Assembly: GCF_900290275.1 (NCBI RefSeq)
Contig: NZ_LT985323.1
Span: 1,516,322 to 1,580,321, forward strand
Length of the DNA: 64,000 nucleotides
Direction of reading: 5' to 3'
From: Prevotella merdae
Lineage (GTDB): Bacteria > Bacteroidota > Bacteroidia > Bacteroidales > Bacteroidaceae
Each line of letters opens with the position of its first letter. The stretch's first letter is position 1. Below are positions 34,829-43,529 of this stretch, piece by piece. A program made the position numbers and the translations under genes. The notes beneath the pieces were generated by a model. That model was not told where the DNA came from, did no database searches, and saw only the letters and a list, made by a program, of their open reading frames with translations.

Positions 34829-36277
34829 TTAGCTTAGTCTCAATATTCTTTTGATATTTACGGCAAATATTGTCATTGCACCTTGCATTTGCATACAATC
34901 TAGCCCATACGACAATGCCTTATCATAGCCGTATACCTGTTTTAACTCCGAATTTTTTGCCTCTATCTTGTATCTCTGGCGGGCTATTTCTTTAAATTCT
35001 TGTGTCTTCTGAAACTCCAGTTGTCTTTTATGTTCTCCTTTCTTGATAGGTACACTATAGGTCTTGCTTTTAGCTCCATCCTTGTAGCATCCGTTTCTTC
35101 GTGAGCAAGTCTTGCATTTATCCACATCAAAGAAATAAGTCATGGATTGATTCCAGTTCCTATTCTTTCCCATTATTACTTTTCTGATTGCCATATGGCC
35201 AGCAGGACAAACAAACATGCCTGCATCCTTGTTGTAATCAAAATTGTCTTCACTCTTTCTAAATCCACTACTAATAGACGGATGTAATTTGGACACCAAA
35301 CGAAATCCCCTCTCTTCATCTTCTGCCAGTTTGAGGTTCTTGCAGCCAGAATATGCGGTATCACCAACAACCGTGTCAACCTCCATTCCGTTCTTTCTGC
35401 TTTGCTCAACAAGCTCTTCCAACTGAGGCCCGTCACCCTTCTCGCCAGATGTGACTGTGGCAGCAGTTATGATACGCTCATCACTCATTGCGATGTGAGT
35501 CTTGTAACCGAAGAACGACGTGTCTTCTGTCTTATGCCCAACACGTGCGTCTGTATCCTTTGAGGTTGTATAGTGGTCTTCTATGTCCGCAAGCGTCTCC
35601 TTTAGCATATTTAGTCGCTGTTTTACTGCGGGCACTTCCGAAAGGCAGGAATCCGAGGTGATATGATTTAGAAGGTCCTTGGTATAATCCAACTCATGAA
35701 CAAGGTCATCGTCTTCATTCTTAGCCGGAAGTGTTTCCTTTATATTATCATCCATGGCATAAAGCGCCTTGCGGAGTTGCTTCGAACGGAGTTTCAGTAT
35801 CTCAACTGGTGAATACGGATTTGACCTGGCTTTTGTATGAGTCGAATCTACAATAATAGTCTTTGATGTGATGATTCCTTTCTCTATTGCTATCTCTACA
35901 GTTTTTTTGATAAGCAGGTTCATAAGATCCGTGTCTTTCAGGCGTAATCTGCGAAACTTACAAAGACTGCTTGGATTGATAACGCCTTCCTCAGGAGTCA
36001 TATCAAGAAAATACTTAAACGACATGTCATAACGGGAACGCTCTACAACATCCACGTCAGATATATCGTATATTGTCTTCAATAGAAGATATTTGAACAT
36101 ACGAATGGGCGATTCAGCTGTACGGCCGTTATCAGGACAATATTTATTGACCAGTTCCTGATAGACAAAGCTGAAGTCTATCAGGTTATTAATACGGCGG
36201 AGAAGGTTGTCCTGGGGGACGACTATATCATAAAGTGAGCTATATTCACTGAGTGGAAGTTGTTGTTGTGACAGCAT
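34829..36277 (-). CDS. IS1182-family transposase
   Basis: This 482-residue transposase has the DUF772-like N-terminal part of this family (about 60-105: GRTAESPIRMFKYLLLKTIY, then SRYDMSFKYFLDM), a DDE catalytic core starting near IIVDSTHTKAR (Asp around 142), a second Asp in VVGDTAYSG, and a Glu-containing ending near KIEAKNSELKQVYGYDKAL. A Cys cluster (CKTCSRRNGCY) is also typical. The frame is intact, so the element may be active. The start codon is the first ATG; 109 bp separate it from the right inverted repeat. Confidence 0.92.
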   Translation of the reverse strand: MLSQQQLPLSEYSSLYDIVVPQDNLLRRINNLIDFSFVYQELVNKYCPDNGRTAESPIRMFKYLLLKTIYDISDVDVVERSRYDMSFKYFLDMTPEEGVINPSSLCKFRRLRLKDTDLMNLLIKKTVEIAIEKGIITSKTIIVDSTHTKARSNPYSPVEILKLRSKQLRKALYAMDDNIKETLPAKNEDDDLVHELDYTKDLLNHITSDSCLSEVPAVKQRLNMLKETLADIEDHYTTSKDTDARVGHKTEDTSFFGYKTHIAMSDERIITAATVTSGEKGDGPQLEELVEQSRKNGMEVDTVVGDTAYSGCKNLKLAEDEERGFRLVSKLHPSISSGFRKSEDNFDYNKDAGMFVCPAGHMAIRKVIMGKNRNWNQSMTYFFDVDKCKTCSRRNGCYKDGAKSKTYSVPIKKGEHKRQLEFQKTQEFKEIARQRYKIEAKNSELKQVYGYDKALSYGLDCMQMQGAMTIFAVNIKRILRLS

Positions 36278-36313
36278 AAGTACCTTGGATTTTATTCCTT
36301 AAAGGTACAAAAA

Positions 36314-36344
36314 AATCTGCACATAGCCAAATTATGTGCAGATT
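36314..36344. repeat. 12-bp perfect hairpin near the right IS end
   Basis: AATCTGCACATA pairs with TATGTGCAGATT around a 7-nt loop. It lies upstream of the transposase gene and could be a binding site for the transposase or limit read-through into the element. Confidence 0.75.
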
Positions 36345-36430
36345 ATAATTGATAAATATATCGCAAGGGACTTTTTCAGTGCCCTCGTTCGTAGACCGTA
36401 CCACGCAATAGCTATATTTAATGGTTTGCT

Positions 36431-36477
36431 TATTAATGTAGGCTTTGTGAGATTACATTATTAATGTAGGCTTTGTG
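36431..36477. repeat. 19-bp direct repeat duplicating a gene end
   Basis: TATTAATGTAGGCTTTGTG occurs at 36431-36449 and 36459-36477, period 28 bp. The second copy includes the stop and last codons of the nuclease gene to the right, so the duplication repeats the 3' end of that gene. Confidence 0.75.
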
Positions 36478-37456
36478 CAATTTCGTTTATTTCTTCTGCC
36501 GTAAGCCCCGTATATCTTTGTATTTTTTCTGTAGAGTCGCCATCGCTTAGCATGAGCTTTGCAAACTCAATGTTCTTCTGTCGCTCAGCCTCAGCCTTTC
36601 CTTTTTCCATACCTTTTTCCATTCCCTGCGCCATACCTTTTTCCATTCCCTGCGCCATTCCTTTTTCCATTCCCTGCGCCATTCCCTGCGCCATTCCCTG
36701 CGCCATTCCTTCCTCTAATCCTTGCTTTCGTCCGTCTTCCAAGCCTGTCTTTATGGCGTATTTGTATGTGGCGTAGGCGTCGCGCATAATTCTGATGCTA
36801 TCCTCGTATTTGTCCATGTCTTTTTTGCTGAGAGTTCTAAGGTCAGAAATCTCAGCCAATTTCTTAAATACTGCGTTTTTAGCCAGGAATGGCATTCTTT
36901 CAAATGTATTCATATTCTTTAAAACAAATATCCAACGTTCAAAATCGTTTTCACACTCTGTCTCTGTCTTCTCAAAGAACGGCAGCATTAGATACACCAT
37001 GCGTATCTTGTCAGACACCATCTTTCCATTGTCTTTATCTGCGAGTATCATGTCCGTTCGTAATTTGCCCAATGGCAGCAAAGGGTCGACGAAGTTCATG
37101 AAGCATATTGTGTAAACAGGGCGTATATCATAGTCCCATTCGCCTTTTATGCCTTGGTTTACTATCACGCGTGAGGTATAATACAAAGCCCGGTCAATGA
37201 AGTGTTCTTGTCCTCGGTTTTGCATTTCCACGATAATCTCTTTGCCCTCGTCCGTTGTGCAATAGATATCGAATATCACCTCTCTTGAATCTTTCGACAG
37301 TCCGATTTGTTCTTTGTTGCCGAACGCCAGCGACTTAATTACGAATTCGCCTGCAAACAGGTCGTTCAAGAAACAAATCAGCAAGTCTTTAGAAATTTCG
37401 CGACCAAAGATATGTTTAAATCCCCAATCAGAGAAAGGATTGATGAATTGTGCCAT
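36461..37456 (-). CDS. Rpn-family recombination-promoting nuclease / PD-(D/E)XK transposase-like protein
   Basis: Starting at the ATG at 37456 (MAQFINPFSDWGFKHIFG, the family's usual N-terminus) gives 331 residues; an upstream in-frame extension lacks support. The PD-(D/E)XK nuclease core is seen in VIFDIYCTTDEGKEIIVEMQ, with Asp, Glu and Gln in the expected places. The middle includes RPVYTICFMNF and LRTLSKKDMDKYEDS. The C-terminal part has a run of seven-residue-like units (GMAQGMAQ, GMEKGMAQ; about residues 250-285) common in this family. A promoter ends 24 bp upstream of the start. These genes are widespread in Bacteroidales and cluster with mobile DNA. Confidence 0.9.
   Translation of the reverse strand: MAQFINPFSDWGFKHIFGREISKDLLICFLNDLFAGEFVIKSLAFGNKEQIGLSKDSREVIFDIYCTTDEGKEIIVEMQNRGQEHFIDRALYYTSRVIVNQGIKGEWDYDIRPVYTICFMNFVDPLLPLGKLRTDMILADKDNGKMVSDKIRMVYLMLPFFEKTETECENDFERWIFVLKNMNTFERMPFLAKNAVFKKLAEISDLRTLSKKDMDKYEDSIRIMRDAYATYKYAIKTGLEDGRKQGLEEGMAQGMAQGMAQGMEKGMAQGMEKGMAQGMEKGMEKGKAEAERQKNIEFAKLMLSDGDSTEKIQRYTGLTAEEINEIAQSLH
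36606..36714 (-). repeat. 12-24-bp tandem repeats inside the Rpn gene
   Basis: Units reading CCTGCGCCATTC and CTTTTTCCATTC alternate about nine times and encode the GMAQ/GMEK stretch. The 12-bp unit keeps the reading frame, so length changes should be tolerated. Confidence 0.85.
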
Positions 37457-37479
37457 ATTTCTATTGTTTTGATTTACTG

Positions 37480-37511
37480 CAAAAATACGATTTTGTTGTG
37501 AGAAATACAAG
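37480..37511 (-). promoter_or_regulatory. Promoter of the Rpn-type gene
   Basis: On the minus strand CTTG (37511-37508) is followed by a 20-bp spacer and TATTTTTG (37487-37480), a match to TAnnTTTG. The start codon begins 24 bp downstream; it supports the ATG at 37456 because the alternative upstream start would lie inside the promoter. Confidence 0.65.
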
Positions 37512-37560
37512 AATAGAGCGCTATTTATTTATTATTTATGTGTTTTTGTAAAATGATTAC

Positions 37561-37598
37561 AAAAAGGCTGACACCTTTGATTAAGTGTCAGCCCTAAT
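37561..37598 (-). terminator. Strong intrinsic terminator of the C10 protease operon
   Basis: On the minus strand GGCTGACAC pairs perfectly with GTGTCAGCC around a 10-nt loop and is followed by TTTTTG. It lies about 45 bp after the protease stop codon. Confidence 0.9.
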
Positions 37599-37641
37599 TT
37601 TATGTTGTTTGCAAAGTTTTACTGTCCTGCAATTTTTCTTT

Positions 37642-40632
37642 TTATTTTCTGAACTTTATTGTCTTTGTGCCAGACTTCAGTACGAACACTCCTTGAGGCA
37701 ACGTCGAGAGCAGGCGCGGCCATAGGTCGTAAGTCACGGTTGTTGTGGTGACGAGTACTCCGTTGAGACCATACACCTTTAACGTTTCACCTATCTCAAA
37801 CACCTGGTCGGATGTGCTGATAGAGCCAATGCCTGTGAAGCCTTCGGAATCAACCGTAAAGTCGGCTATGTTTTTCTCGTCAGGCGTAACCACGAAGGTA
37901 TAGTATTGTCCATTATTGTAGTCTTCTTCGTTGAAAAAGAGCGTTCCGTTGTACTTGGCGTTCTTCGAGAGCATGGGCGTAAGCGTGATGGTTTGCGTTA
38001 CGTTCTGCTGCAATATCACATTAGTTACCGAGTCTGCCACCATCTCGCCCTTTTCCTTGTCGTAGAAAATTGCCTTCACGACGGCTTTTCTGCTTATTTC
38101 CTCACCGTCCTCACGATTGTATGGGTAGTGATACTTCAGATCGAACTGCAGATTGGCTGTATATTGTGTGTCGTCTGCGTATGCCGCCTTGGCTGGAGCG
38201 TTGTTTGACGTCATCTTGCATGAGATGAGCTTCATATTGGGTGTTTTCAAGTTGTTTTTCAGCTCGTATCTCCAATAAGAAGGCTTGCCGTAAAAGTCGC
38301 GTGGCATCAGTCCGGCACGTTCGCCGTCGGGTGTCAGATAGCGGCACTTGAACTCATAGTTGCCCGTAAGCGGGTACAGGCGATTGTTGTATGGAATTGT
38401 TGTGCCTACCGTCCAGTTCTCTATTACGGTCAATAGTCGCTCCTCCTTGGTGTCCTGATTTACTGCGTATATGCGCAGAGTCACCGGACTCGTGTTTTTG
38501 TTAGCGTATTTCAGGGCTGGTGAAAAGCCGTCCAAATAATATTCGTTTTCAAACGTTTTACAATTCAGCTCATCATTATCCATCACTAAACCGTCGTATG
38601 CATACACCAGGTCTGTGCCGTCAAGGATAGGATAGTTGGGCTTCTCCGCTACATCTATATATATGTCTTTTCCCATCACCACCTTAGTCTGTCCCTCTGG
38701 CACCAACACCTGATAGCGTCCGGCAGGCATGGTGAAGTTGTTGTCAACGTTCTTCGGCTCAAACTTGAAGGCTGTTGTGGCTGTGTAGTTGTTGTAGACG
38801 AAATTGAACGATACAGAGCTTGATCCGCTGGTGCCGTAAAGTTTGCCAGTATCCACATTACGGAACTGCAGGTAGGTGTTCTGTGAAGCACCCGATGCCT
38901 TTACGTTCAGATAGAAGCGTGTACCAGCATATATTTCGCTGGCAGGCGTAACATCTTCGATGGTGAGAGTCTTCACAAGGTCTTCTCCCTCCAAACCACG
39001 TATTATCATGCCCGTTCCTTCATTCACGATTTCGAGGGTAGGTATGAGTTGCTTCGGCATAGGGCAGAGTTGTGGCTTGTTGTCCTTGTCATAATAAGCC
39101 ATGCGCAGTTCGTATACGCCGTCAGCCACACCTTGCGGCACCTTTTTGAAGCTATTTGAAAGATTGTAGCGCGTGATGTCTGGCCATCCCTTAATGTCCA
39201 GTTGGTAAACTCCGGAAGTAAGATTTGTCACTATATGACCGTTATTGGCAAGAACGGTTATAATGTTTCTTTTCTTCGAGTCGTACGTATTGGTGACCAT
39301 GAAGTAATACATGTTGCTTTTCGACGTCACAATGCTCTCGCTTGCTCTTGCCGGTGCTGCCTTAGCGTTGTGTTGCGGTGCCTTTACGGCATCGCCACGC
39401 GAAGCAGCCCAGTCGCACACATGGAACGGCTGATAACACGCCTCCTGCCAGTCGGTGGTTCGCGGCTGTATGCCGATAATCATGGAGTGCTGGCAGCGAT
39501 AGCCTTGTTCGTAATTGAATGTTCCGCCCGGGTTGAGTATCGCCACGTCGTAATATCCGTCGGCAACGCCGCCCCATCCCCAGTTGACGTGTACATAGTT
39601 CTTGTCGTCAATGCCGTCAATGACGAAGGCGTGGTTTCTCGCGGGTTTGACAATGTAGCCGCCGCTCACGTCGCTCGCAGAATAGATGATGGGGCGTCCT
39701 GCCTCCATTTCATCCTGTATCATGCTCATCCATTTGTCCGTGGAGATGTAGTAATCGGAACTGCGTACCATGTCGACATAATAATGCAGGTCGCGTTCCA
39801 CATACATACATTCATAATTGTAGTATCGGTTGAGGGCAACGAATGGAAGGTAAGCGCTGGTTTCGTCATAACCGAATTTTGCCTTGCTGGCTACTGCAGC
39901 CTCAAATATCAGCTTGCCCACGGCATCCTTCTGTGTTTTTGTAGCGTTTACGCCATCGTAGGTGTTGAGCATGTTGTTCCAGTCGTAGGTGGTAGTAGAG
40001 TAGTCGATGTTGTATTCGGTCTCTGACTCTACGTCGGCATACTCCAGCTTGCCGTCACCCTTACGGTCCTGATGATAGTAATTGAGCACCTGAGCCAATG
40101 CTACGGGCACACAACCTGCCACTACCGTCTTCGTGCCGTTTGACGGGCATTTGCTGTTGTATGGTGCACCTTGATTCCATTGTGTCTTTAGCAGAGGTGC
40201 CACAGGAGCCACCGTCTTGCCCTCCCAGTGGGGTTCGGAAGTGGCGTCCGTGGCTGTCATTGCTTCACGATATTGCGCAAGCCACACCTTCATGGCGTCA
40301 GGCATGTTGGTTGGGTCGATAGAACCCTTGTCTGAATAGCCCGCCACCAGTGTGTTGCCGTTGCCAGCGCACACCACGCAGTAGCCGCCTTCCTCGGCGT
40401 TGAAGGCATACACGCCGCCATTGTCGGCGGCTGCTCCGCCTTTACCCTTTACCTTTGCAATAGATTTGCCGATGTTAACTGTGGAGAGATTCACAGCCCC
40501 ACCTCTTTTCTGGGTCATGAAGCTCAACGCCGTCTCCTTGGCTTCGTCAGCGGTTTGTGCCGAGACCTGAGACGGCAAGACGAATGATGCCAACATAATT
40601 GTTGACAAGAGTAAATTGTCTGTCTTCTTCAT
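37642..40632 (-). CDS. Secreted C10-family cysteine protease (streptopain/interpain-like)
   Basis: This 996-residue protein has a signal peptide (MKKTDNLLLSTIMLASFVLP, then SQVSAQ), a prodomain (about 27-140) and a C10 catalytic domain: Cys174 in AGCVPVALAQVLNYY and His334 in ARNHAFVIDG, followed by YVHVNWGWGG (about 346-355). Beta-rich repeats fill residues 400-900. The C-terminus (TLPQGVFVLKSGTKTIKFRK) resembles the end motif of Bacteroidetes secreted proteins. It should be an exported endopeptidase similar to interpain A, made as a zymogen. Four other secreted protein genes lie upstream, and the gap to the next is 7 bp. Confidence 0.93.
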   Translation of the reverse strand: MKKTDNLLLSTIMLASFVLPSQVSAQTADEAKETALSFMTQKRGGAVNLSTVNIGKSIAKVKGKGGAAADNGGVYAFNAEEGGYCVVCAGNGNTLVAGYSDKGSIDPTNMPDAMKVWLAQYREAMTATDATSEPHWEGKTVAPVAPLLKTQWNQGAPYNSKCPSNGTKTVVAGCVPVALAQVLNYYHQDRKGDGKLEYADVESETEYNIDYSTTTYDWNNMLNTYDGVNATKTQKDAVGKLIFEAAVASKAKFGYDETSAYLPFVALNRYYNYECMYVERDLHYYVDMVRSSDYYISTDKWMSMIQDEMEAGRPIIYSASDVSGGYIVKPARNHAFVIDGIDDKNYVHVNWGWGGVADGYYDVAILNPGGTFNYEQGYRCQHSMIIGIQPRTTDWQEACYQPFHVCDWAASRGDAVKAPQHNAKAAPARASESIVTSKSNMYYFMVTNTYDSKKRNIITVLANNGHIVTNLTSGVYQLDIKGWPDITRYNLSNSFKKVPQGVADGVYELRMAYYDKDNKPQLCPMPKQLIPTLEIVNEGTGMIIRGLEGEDLVKTLTIEDVTPASEIYAGTRFYLNVKASGASQNTYLQFRNVDTGKLYGTSGSSSVSFNFVYNNYTATTAFKFEPKNVDNNFTMPAGRYQVLVPEGQTKVVMGKDIYIDVAEKPNYPILDGTDLVYAYDGLVMDNDELNCKTFENEYYLDGFSPALKYANKNTSPVTLRIYAVNQDTKEERLLTVIENWTVGTTIPYNNRLYPLTGNYEFKCRYLTPDGERAGLMPRDFYGKPSYWRYELKNNLKTPNMKLISCKMTSNNAPAKAAYADDTQYTANLQFDLKYHYPYNREDGEEISRKAVVKAIFYDKEKGEMVADSVTNVILQQNVTQTITLTPMLSKNAKYNGTLFFNEEDYNNGQYYTFVVTPDEKNIADFTVDSEGFTGIGSISTSDQVFEIGETLKVYGLNGVLVTTTTVTYDLWPRLLSTLPQGVFVLKSGTKTIKFRK

Positions 40633-40639
40633 TTGAGCA

Positions 40640-41587
40640 TTAAAATTTCTGATTTTTTATCTGTATGTCATAATAGTTGTCGCCGCATACGGTTCTGTGC
40701 TTTATGATGCTGAACTCATGAATGTTTGAGGGGACATTTGGAATTGTGATTAAAGCCTTCATAGGAATGTCTGGCTGAAGCGTAACGCCGTCCCAGTTGT
40801 CGATGCTTTTGCCGCCTATTGTCATCGTGTGCTTGTAGGAGTTGCCCTCGCTGTCGTATACTGCATGTCCGCTGCCGTCGCTGGCTGCCAGCTTGAACGC
40901 ATTGGTTCCAATGTTCTTCACCGTGGCATCTACGATTACATTCTTGCCGGTCTTGTCGCGGTAAACCCTGTTGAGGTTGTACTGGAGAATGGGCAGCGAC
41001 ACGAATATGTTGTCGGCATTGGTGTTGCTTGGCATCTTGATGGCGTTGGAGCCAATAGTATAGCTGAACTTCTGGTTGTTCTTGCCGTCCTCCACAATGC
41101 CGCCGAAGCGCACACTCTTGATGAAGCGGCAGCTTGTGCTCACCTTCTTTATCGAGATGAATCCCTTGACGGGCACTCCAGAGGGCAACGTCTTGAACAG
41201 CTCGCCGCCCCAACCGTCTTCGCCTCCAACATTGAAGCTTATAGCGTGGATGTTGTTGTTGTCGTCGGTGGCATAGGCATCGTTTATTTCGCCCCAGAAT
41301 GGGCGGAATGTGATGTCGCTCGTCGAGGTGTTAATTACTATGAACCGCAGCAACACCTCGTCGCCCCAGTATTCGCACGATGTCACCTTGAAGTCGATAT
41401 GAGGAATGTAGCCCTTTGTGTCGCTGCTTGACGAGTTGCTGTTGTTGGATGTTTTAGTCGATTCGGTGGTTGCGTCAAGCAATGCTCCCGCTACCTTGCC
41501 GAGTTTCTTGAAGAATTGGGCGTTGGCGTTCTGCACGCTGAGTGACGACAGCACCAGGGCCATGCCGATGATAGTTTTTGCTTTCAT
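40640..41587 (-). CDS. Secreted protein, two related beta domains, possible protease partner
   Basis: This 315-residue protein has a signal peptide ending ANAQ (residues 20-23), a Ser/Asn-rich linker (about 48-58), then two Ig-like beta domains of similar layout. The first is about 60-175 (FKVTSCEYWGDEVLLRFIV), the second about 185-300 (ILQYNLNRVYRDKTGKNVIV, VPSNIHEFSIIKHRT). No family is recognised with confidence. It ends 7 bp before the C10 protease gene and is translated first. In several species C10 proteases have a neighbouring gene for a specific inhibitor, so this is a candidate inhibitor or chaperone, by position only. Confidence 0.7.
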   Translation of the reverse strand: MKAKTIIGMALVLSSLSVQNANAQFFKKLGKVAGALLDATTESTKTSNNSNSSSSDTKGYIPHIDFKVTSCEYWGDEVLLRFIVINTSTSDITFRPFWGEINDAYATDDNNNIHAISFNVGGEDGWGGELFKTLPSGVPVKGFISIKKVSTSCRFIKSVRFGGIVEDGKNNQKFSYTIGSNAIKMPSNTNADNIFVSLPILQYNLNRVYRDKTGKNVIVDATVKNIGTNAFKLAASDGSGHAVYDSEGNSYKHTMTIGGKSIDNWDGVTLQPDIPMKALITIPNVPSNIHEFSIIKHRTVCGDNYYDIQIKNQKF

Positions 41588-41611
41588 ATTTTTATAGATT
41601 TCTTCTTGTTA

Positions 41612-42817
41612 CTATTTAGCATTGATTGTGTAAGTCTCGAACGTGTCGTAGTCGTTGAAGTCGTTGAAGTCGAATTTTACGCCTTTCGCGCCTTTCTGCA
41701 GCTGCTGGTACTTCGCCCATCCGCTCTCGTTGAACACTTGGTTGCCAAAGCTTATCGTCACCTTGCCGCCTTCGAACGAGGCGATGGCGTTCTGCGACTC
41801 CGAGTCATACGACCATTCAGCTGCGTCTTTTAGCTTCTCCACAGCATCTCTGACGAATGTATGCGTGTTTGCTACTTTTCCGCCGAGCTTTATCGGCAGT
41901 TTCTCTACCTCTATGCTCTTAATCTTTCCCTTGCCGTCGCCGATGGCGGTGAAGAGGGTGGTGTGCGTTTTGTCGCTGAACTCGCAAACGGTCATGTCCG
42001 ACTGGTTAACCGGTATCTCTTCCTTGTAGCAGTATATGTAGCACGAGTCGGGCATTTCGCTTATCTTCGCACCAATCTTTACAGGACCAACGCCTTCTGT
42101 CGTTGCGCGTTTGTCGGTGTAGTCGAAGTAGGTGTTGTAGTCGACAAGTTCAATAGAGGCGATGCTGTCGAGCGACATGAGATAATGCATCTGCTTGTCG
42201 TACTTGTCGTTGTCTTCAAGAGTCTCGTCAAGTGAGCAAGCGTTGTACTCTCCGATTGTGAACTGCAAGTTCTGGTATGAGTGGAAATGTGCCATACCTT
42301 TATCTGTTACAGTTCCATCGGCAGCCTTGCCGAGATAATACAATTCTGGAGTGACCTGTGAATTGTCGTTACGTTTGAGCTTTACGGTTATATAGCCACC
42401 CATGGCATCGGCTGTGTCAACCCTTGCGGTAATGTTCAAGTCGCCGAACTTCATTCCCGTCTTGTCTTCAAGCGGGAAGTCCTTGCCCGACTCAAGTCGT
42501 GCCATGTCGTCAACCAATGCCTTGCGCGTGTCGTCGCCTATCTTGTCGTGTATGCGCTTCTGCATCTTTTCGTATTCCTTCAGAAAGTCGTCGCTTGACA
42601 CGTTGATGGCGTGCTTGTCGCGGGCTTTTTCCATTAGTTTCTTCATGTTGTCGGCCTCCGAATGGTATGCTTCGTAGCACTTGGCGCGTGCCTCCGGTAT
42701 GCTTCCCAACACGCCGTTGCCCGTGAAACTGTAGCCGTCTACGCTGTTGCCGCATGAGCACATAATTGCCGTTGTGGCTATAAGCGCCGATATCATGCAC
42801 TTCGTTCTTTTGTTCAT
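41612..42817 (-). CDS. Lipoprotein, unknown function
   Basis: The ATG at 42817 is used rather than a TTG at 42823. The 401-residue product begins MNKRTKCMISALIATTAIMC, with a lipobox and lipidated Cys at about 20 or 22. It has a helical, charged region (SEADNMKKLMEKARDKHAIN to about residue 100), then two beta-rich halves (ITARVDTADAMGGYITVKL, VGPVKIGAKISEMPDSCYIY). The second half recalls Bacteroidales proteins that link VGxxxxx and CYIY segments in mixed-fold domains. Probably in the periplasm or outer membrane. It shares the operon with the C10 protease; its function cannot be inferred from sequence. Confidence 0.75.
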   Translation of the reverse strand: MNKRTKCMISALIATTAIMCSCGNSVDGYSFTGNGVLGSIPEARAKCYEAYHSEADNMKKLMEKARDKHAINVSSDDFLKEYEKMQKRIHDKIGDDTRKALVDDMARLESGKDFPLEDKTGMKFGDLNITARVDTADAMGGYITVKLKRNDNSQVTPELYYLGKAADGTVTDKGMAHFHSYQNLQFTIGEYNACSLDETLEDNDKYDKQMHYLMSLDSIASIELVDYNTYFDYTDKRATTEGVGPVKIGAKISEMPDSCYIYCYKEEIPVNQSDMTVCEFSDKTHTTLFTAIGDGKGKIKSIEVEKLPIKLGGKVANTHTFVRDAVEKLKDAAEWSYDSESQNAIASFEGGKVTISFGNQVFNESGWAKYQQLQKGAKGVKFDFNDFNDYDTFETYTINAK

Positions 42818-42835
42818 ATGCAATGTTTTATTGGT

Positions 42836-43513
42836 TTAATAATACACTATTGTGCGGGTCTCTGTCCACGGGTCGCGTCCGGTGGCGCCGTGGCACGTGC
42901 GCTTGGTCCAGTTGCCTTGCTCGTCTATCTTGGTGTAGTCGTAGGTTACGTTTTCCTCGTAGGTTATCGGTTCATCGGCTCCCATTTCGCTTATCTCGCC
43001 CTTGCAGTAGCGCGAGCTTACGAAGCCTTTGTCGTTGTACTTGTATGTGTAGTTGTCGGTTCCAGAGTCAGCATCGCTCATCGACGACTTCTTCACACGG
43101 CCGTTGGCATCGTAGCTGAACAAATAGCTTGTGAGTTCGTTCTCGCCGAGCGCGTATCTCTCTATCAGTCCTTGCTTGTTGCGCGAGATGTTCTCCTTGC
43201 GACCGTTGATGGTCGTCAGGTTGCCATGCTTGTCGAAGGCGTAGGTTATGGTCTCATCGTTGGCTTCGGCGTTCTTCCACTTGCAGGTCTTCACGTTGCC
43301 CACAAGCTGGAATGTCGGGCGGTCGCCGGGCTTGTTGGCTTCGGTTTTGGGCTGCTGTTCCGGCTGGGCCGTAGCTGTGGGGTCGGTGGCAGTTGTGTCA
43401 GCCTGCTCAACGTTGGGTGTAGGTTGTTCCTTTGTGCCATTCTTGCACGATAGTGTTGTAAATGTTATGGCAGCGAAAGTAGCTACCATAATCGAATAGA
43501 AAGGTTTTCTCAT
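42836..43513 (-). CDS. Lipoprotein with YD-like repeats
   Basis: This 225-residue protein has a lipobox (TTLSC, Cys23), a Thr/Gln/Pro-rich linker (about 28-65), and a C-terminal region of short units: YAFDKHGNLTTINGRKE, RNKQGLIERYALGE, FSYDANGRVKKSSMSD and YKYNDKGFVSSRYC. These resemble the units in the giant kinase at 14514-18275, though shorter and fewer. Four to five units are visible. It is probably a periplasmic or surface lipoprotein. The spacing (18 bp) to the next gene indicates a common transcript. Confidence 0.75.
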   Translation of the reverse strand: MRKPFYSIMVATFAAITFTTLSCKNGTKEQPTPNVEQADTTATDPTATAQPEQQPKTEANKPGDRPTFQLVGNVKTCKWKNAEANDETITYAFDKHGNLTTINGRKENISRNKQGLIERYALGENELTSYLFSYDANGRVKKSSMSDADSGTDNYTYKYNDKGFVSSRYCKGEISEMGADEPITYEENVTYDYTKIDEQGNWTKRTCHGATGRDPWTETRTIVYY

Positions 43514-43529
43514 AGTTTTATGGGTTTAG

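Larger units (their letters stand above)
34635..36395. mobile_element. IS1182-type insertion sequence with 9-bp target duplication
   Basis: The element runs 34644-36386 (1743 bp), with 17-bp perfect terminal inverted repeats GAGGGCACTGAAAAAGT and its complement. It is flanked by GTTCGTAGA at 34635-34643 and 36387-36395, a 9-bp direct repeat. Removing the element restores GGTACGGTTCGTAGACCGTACC, a palindrome that exists uninterrupted at 43961-43982. Sub-terminal hairpins are present inside each end (34697-34743 and 36314-36344), the first acting as the transposase terminator. Confidence 0.92.
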
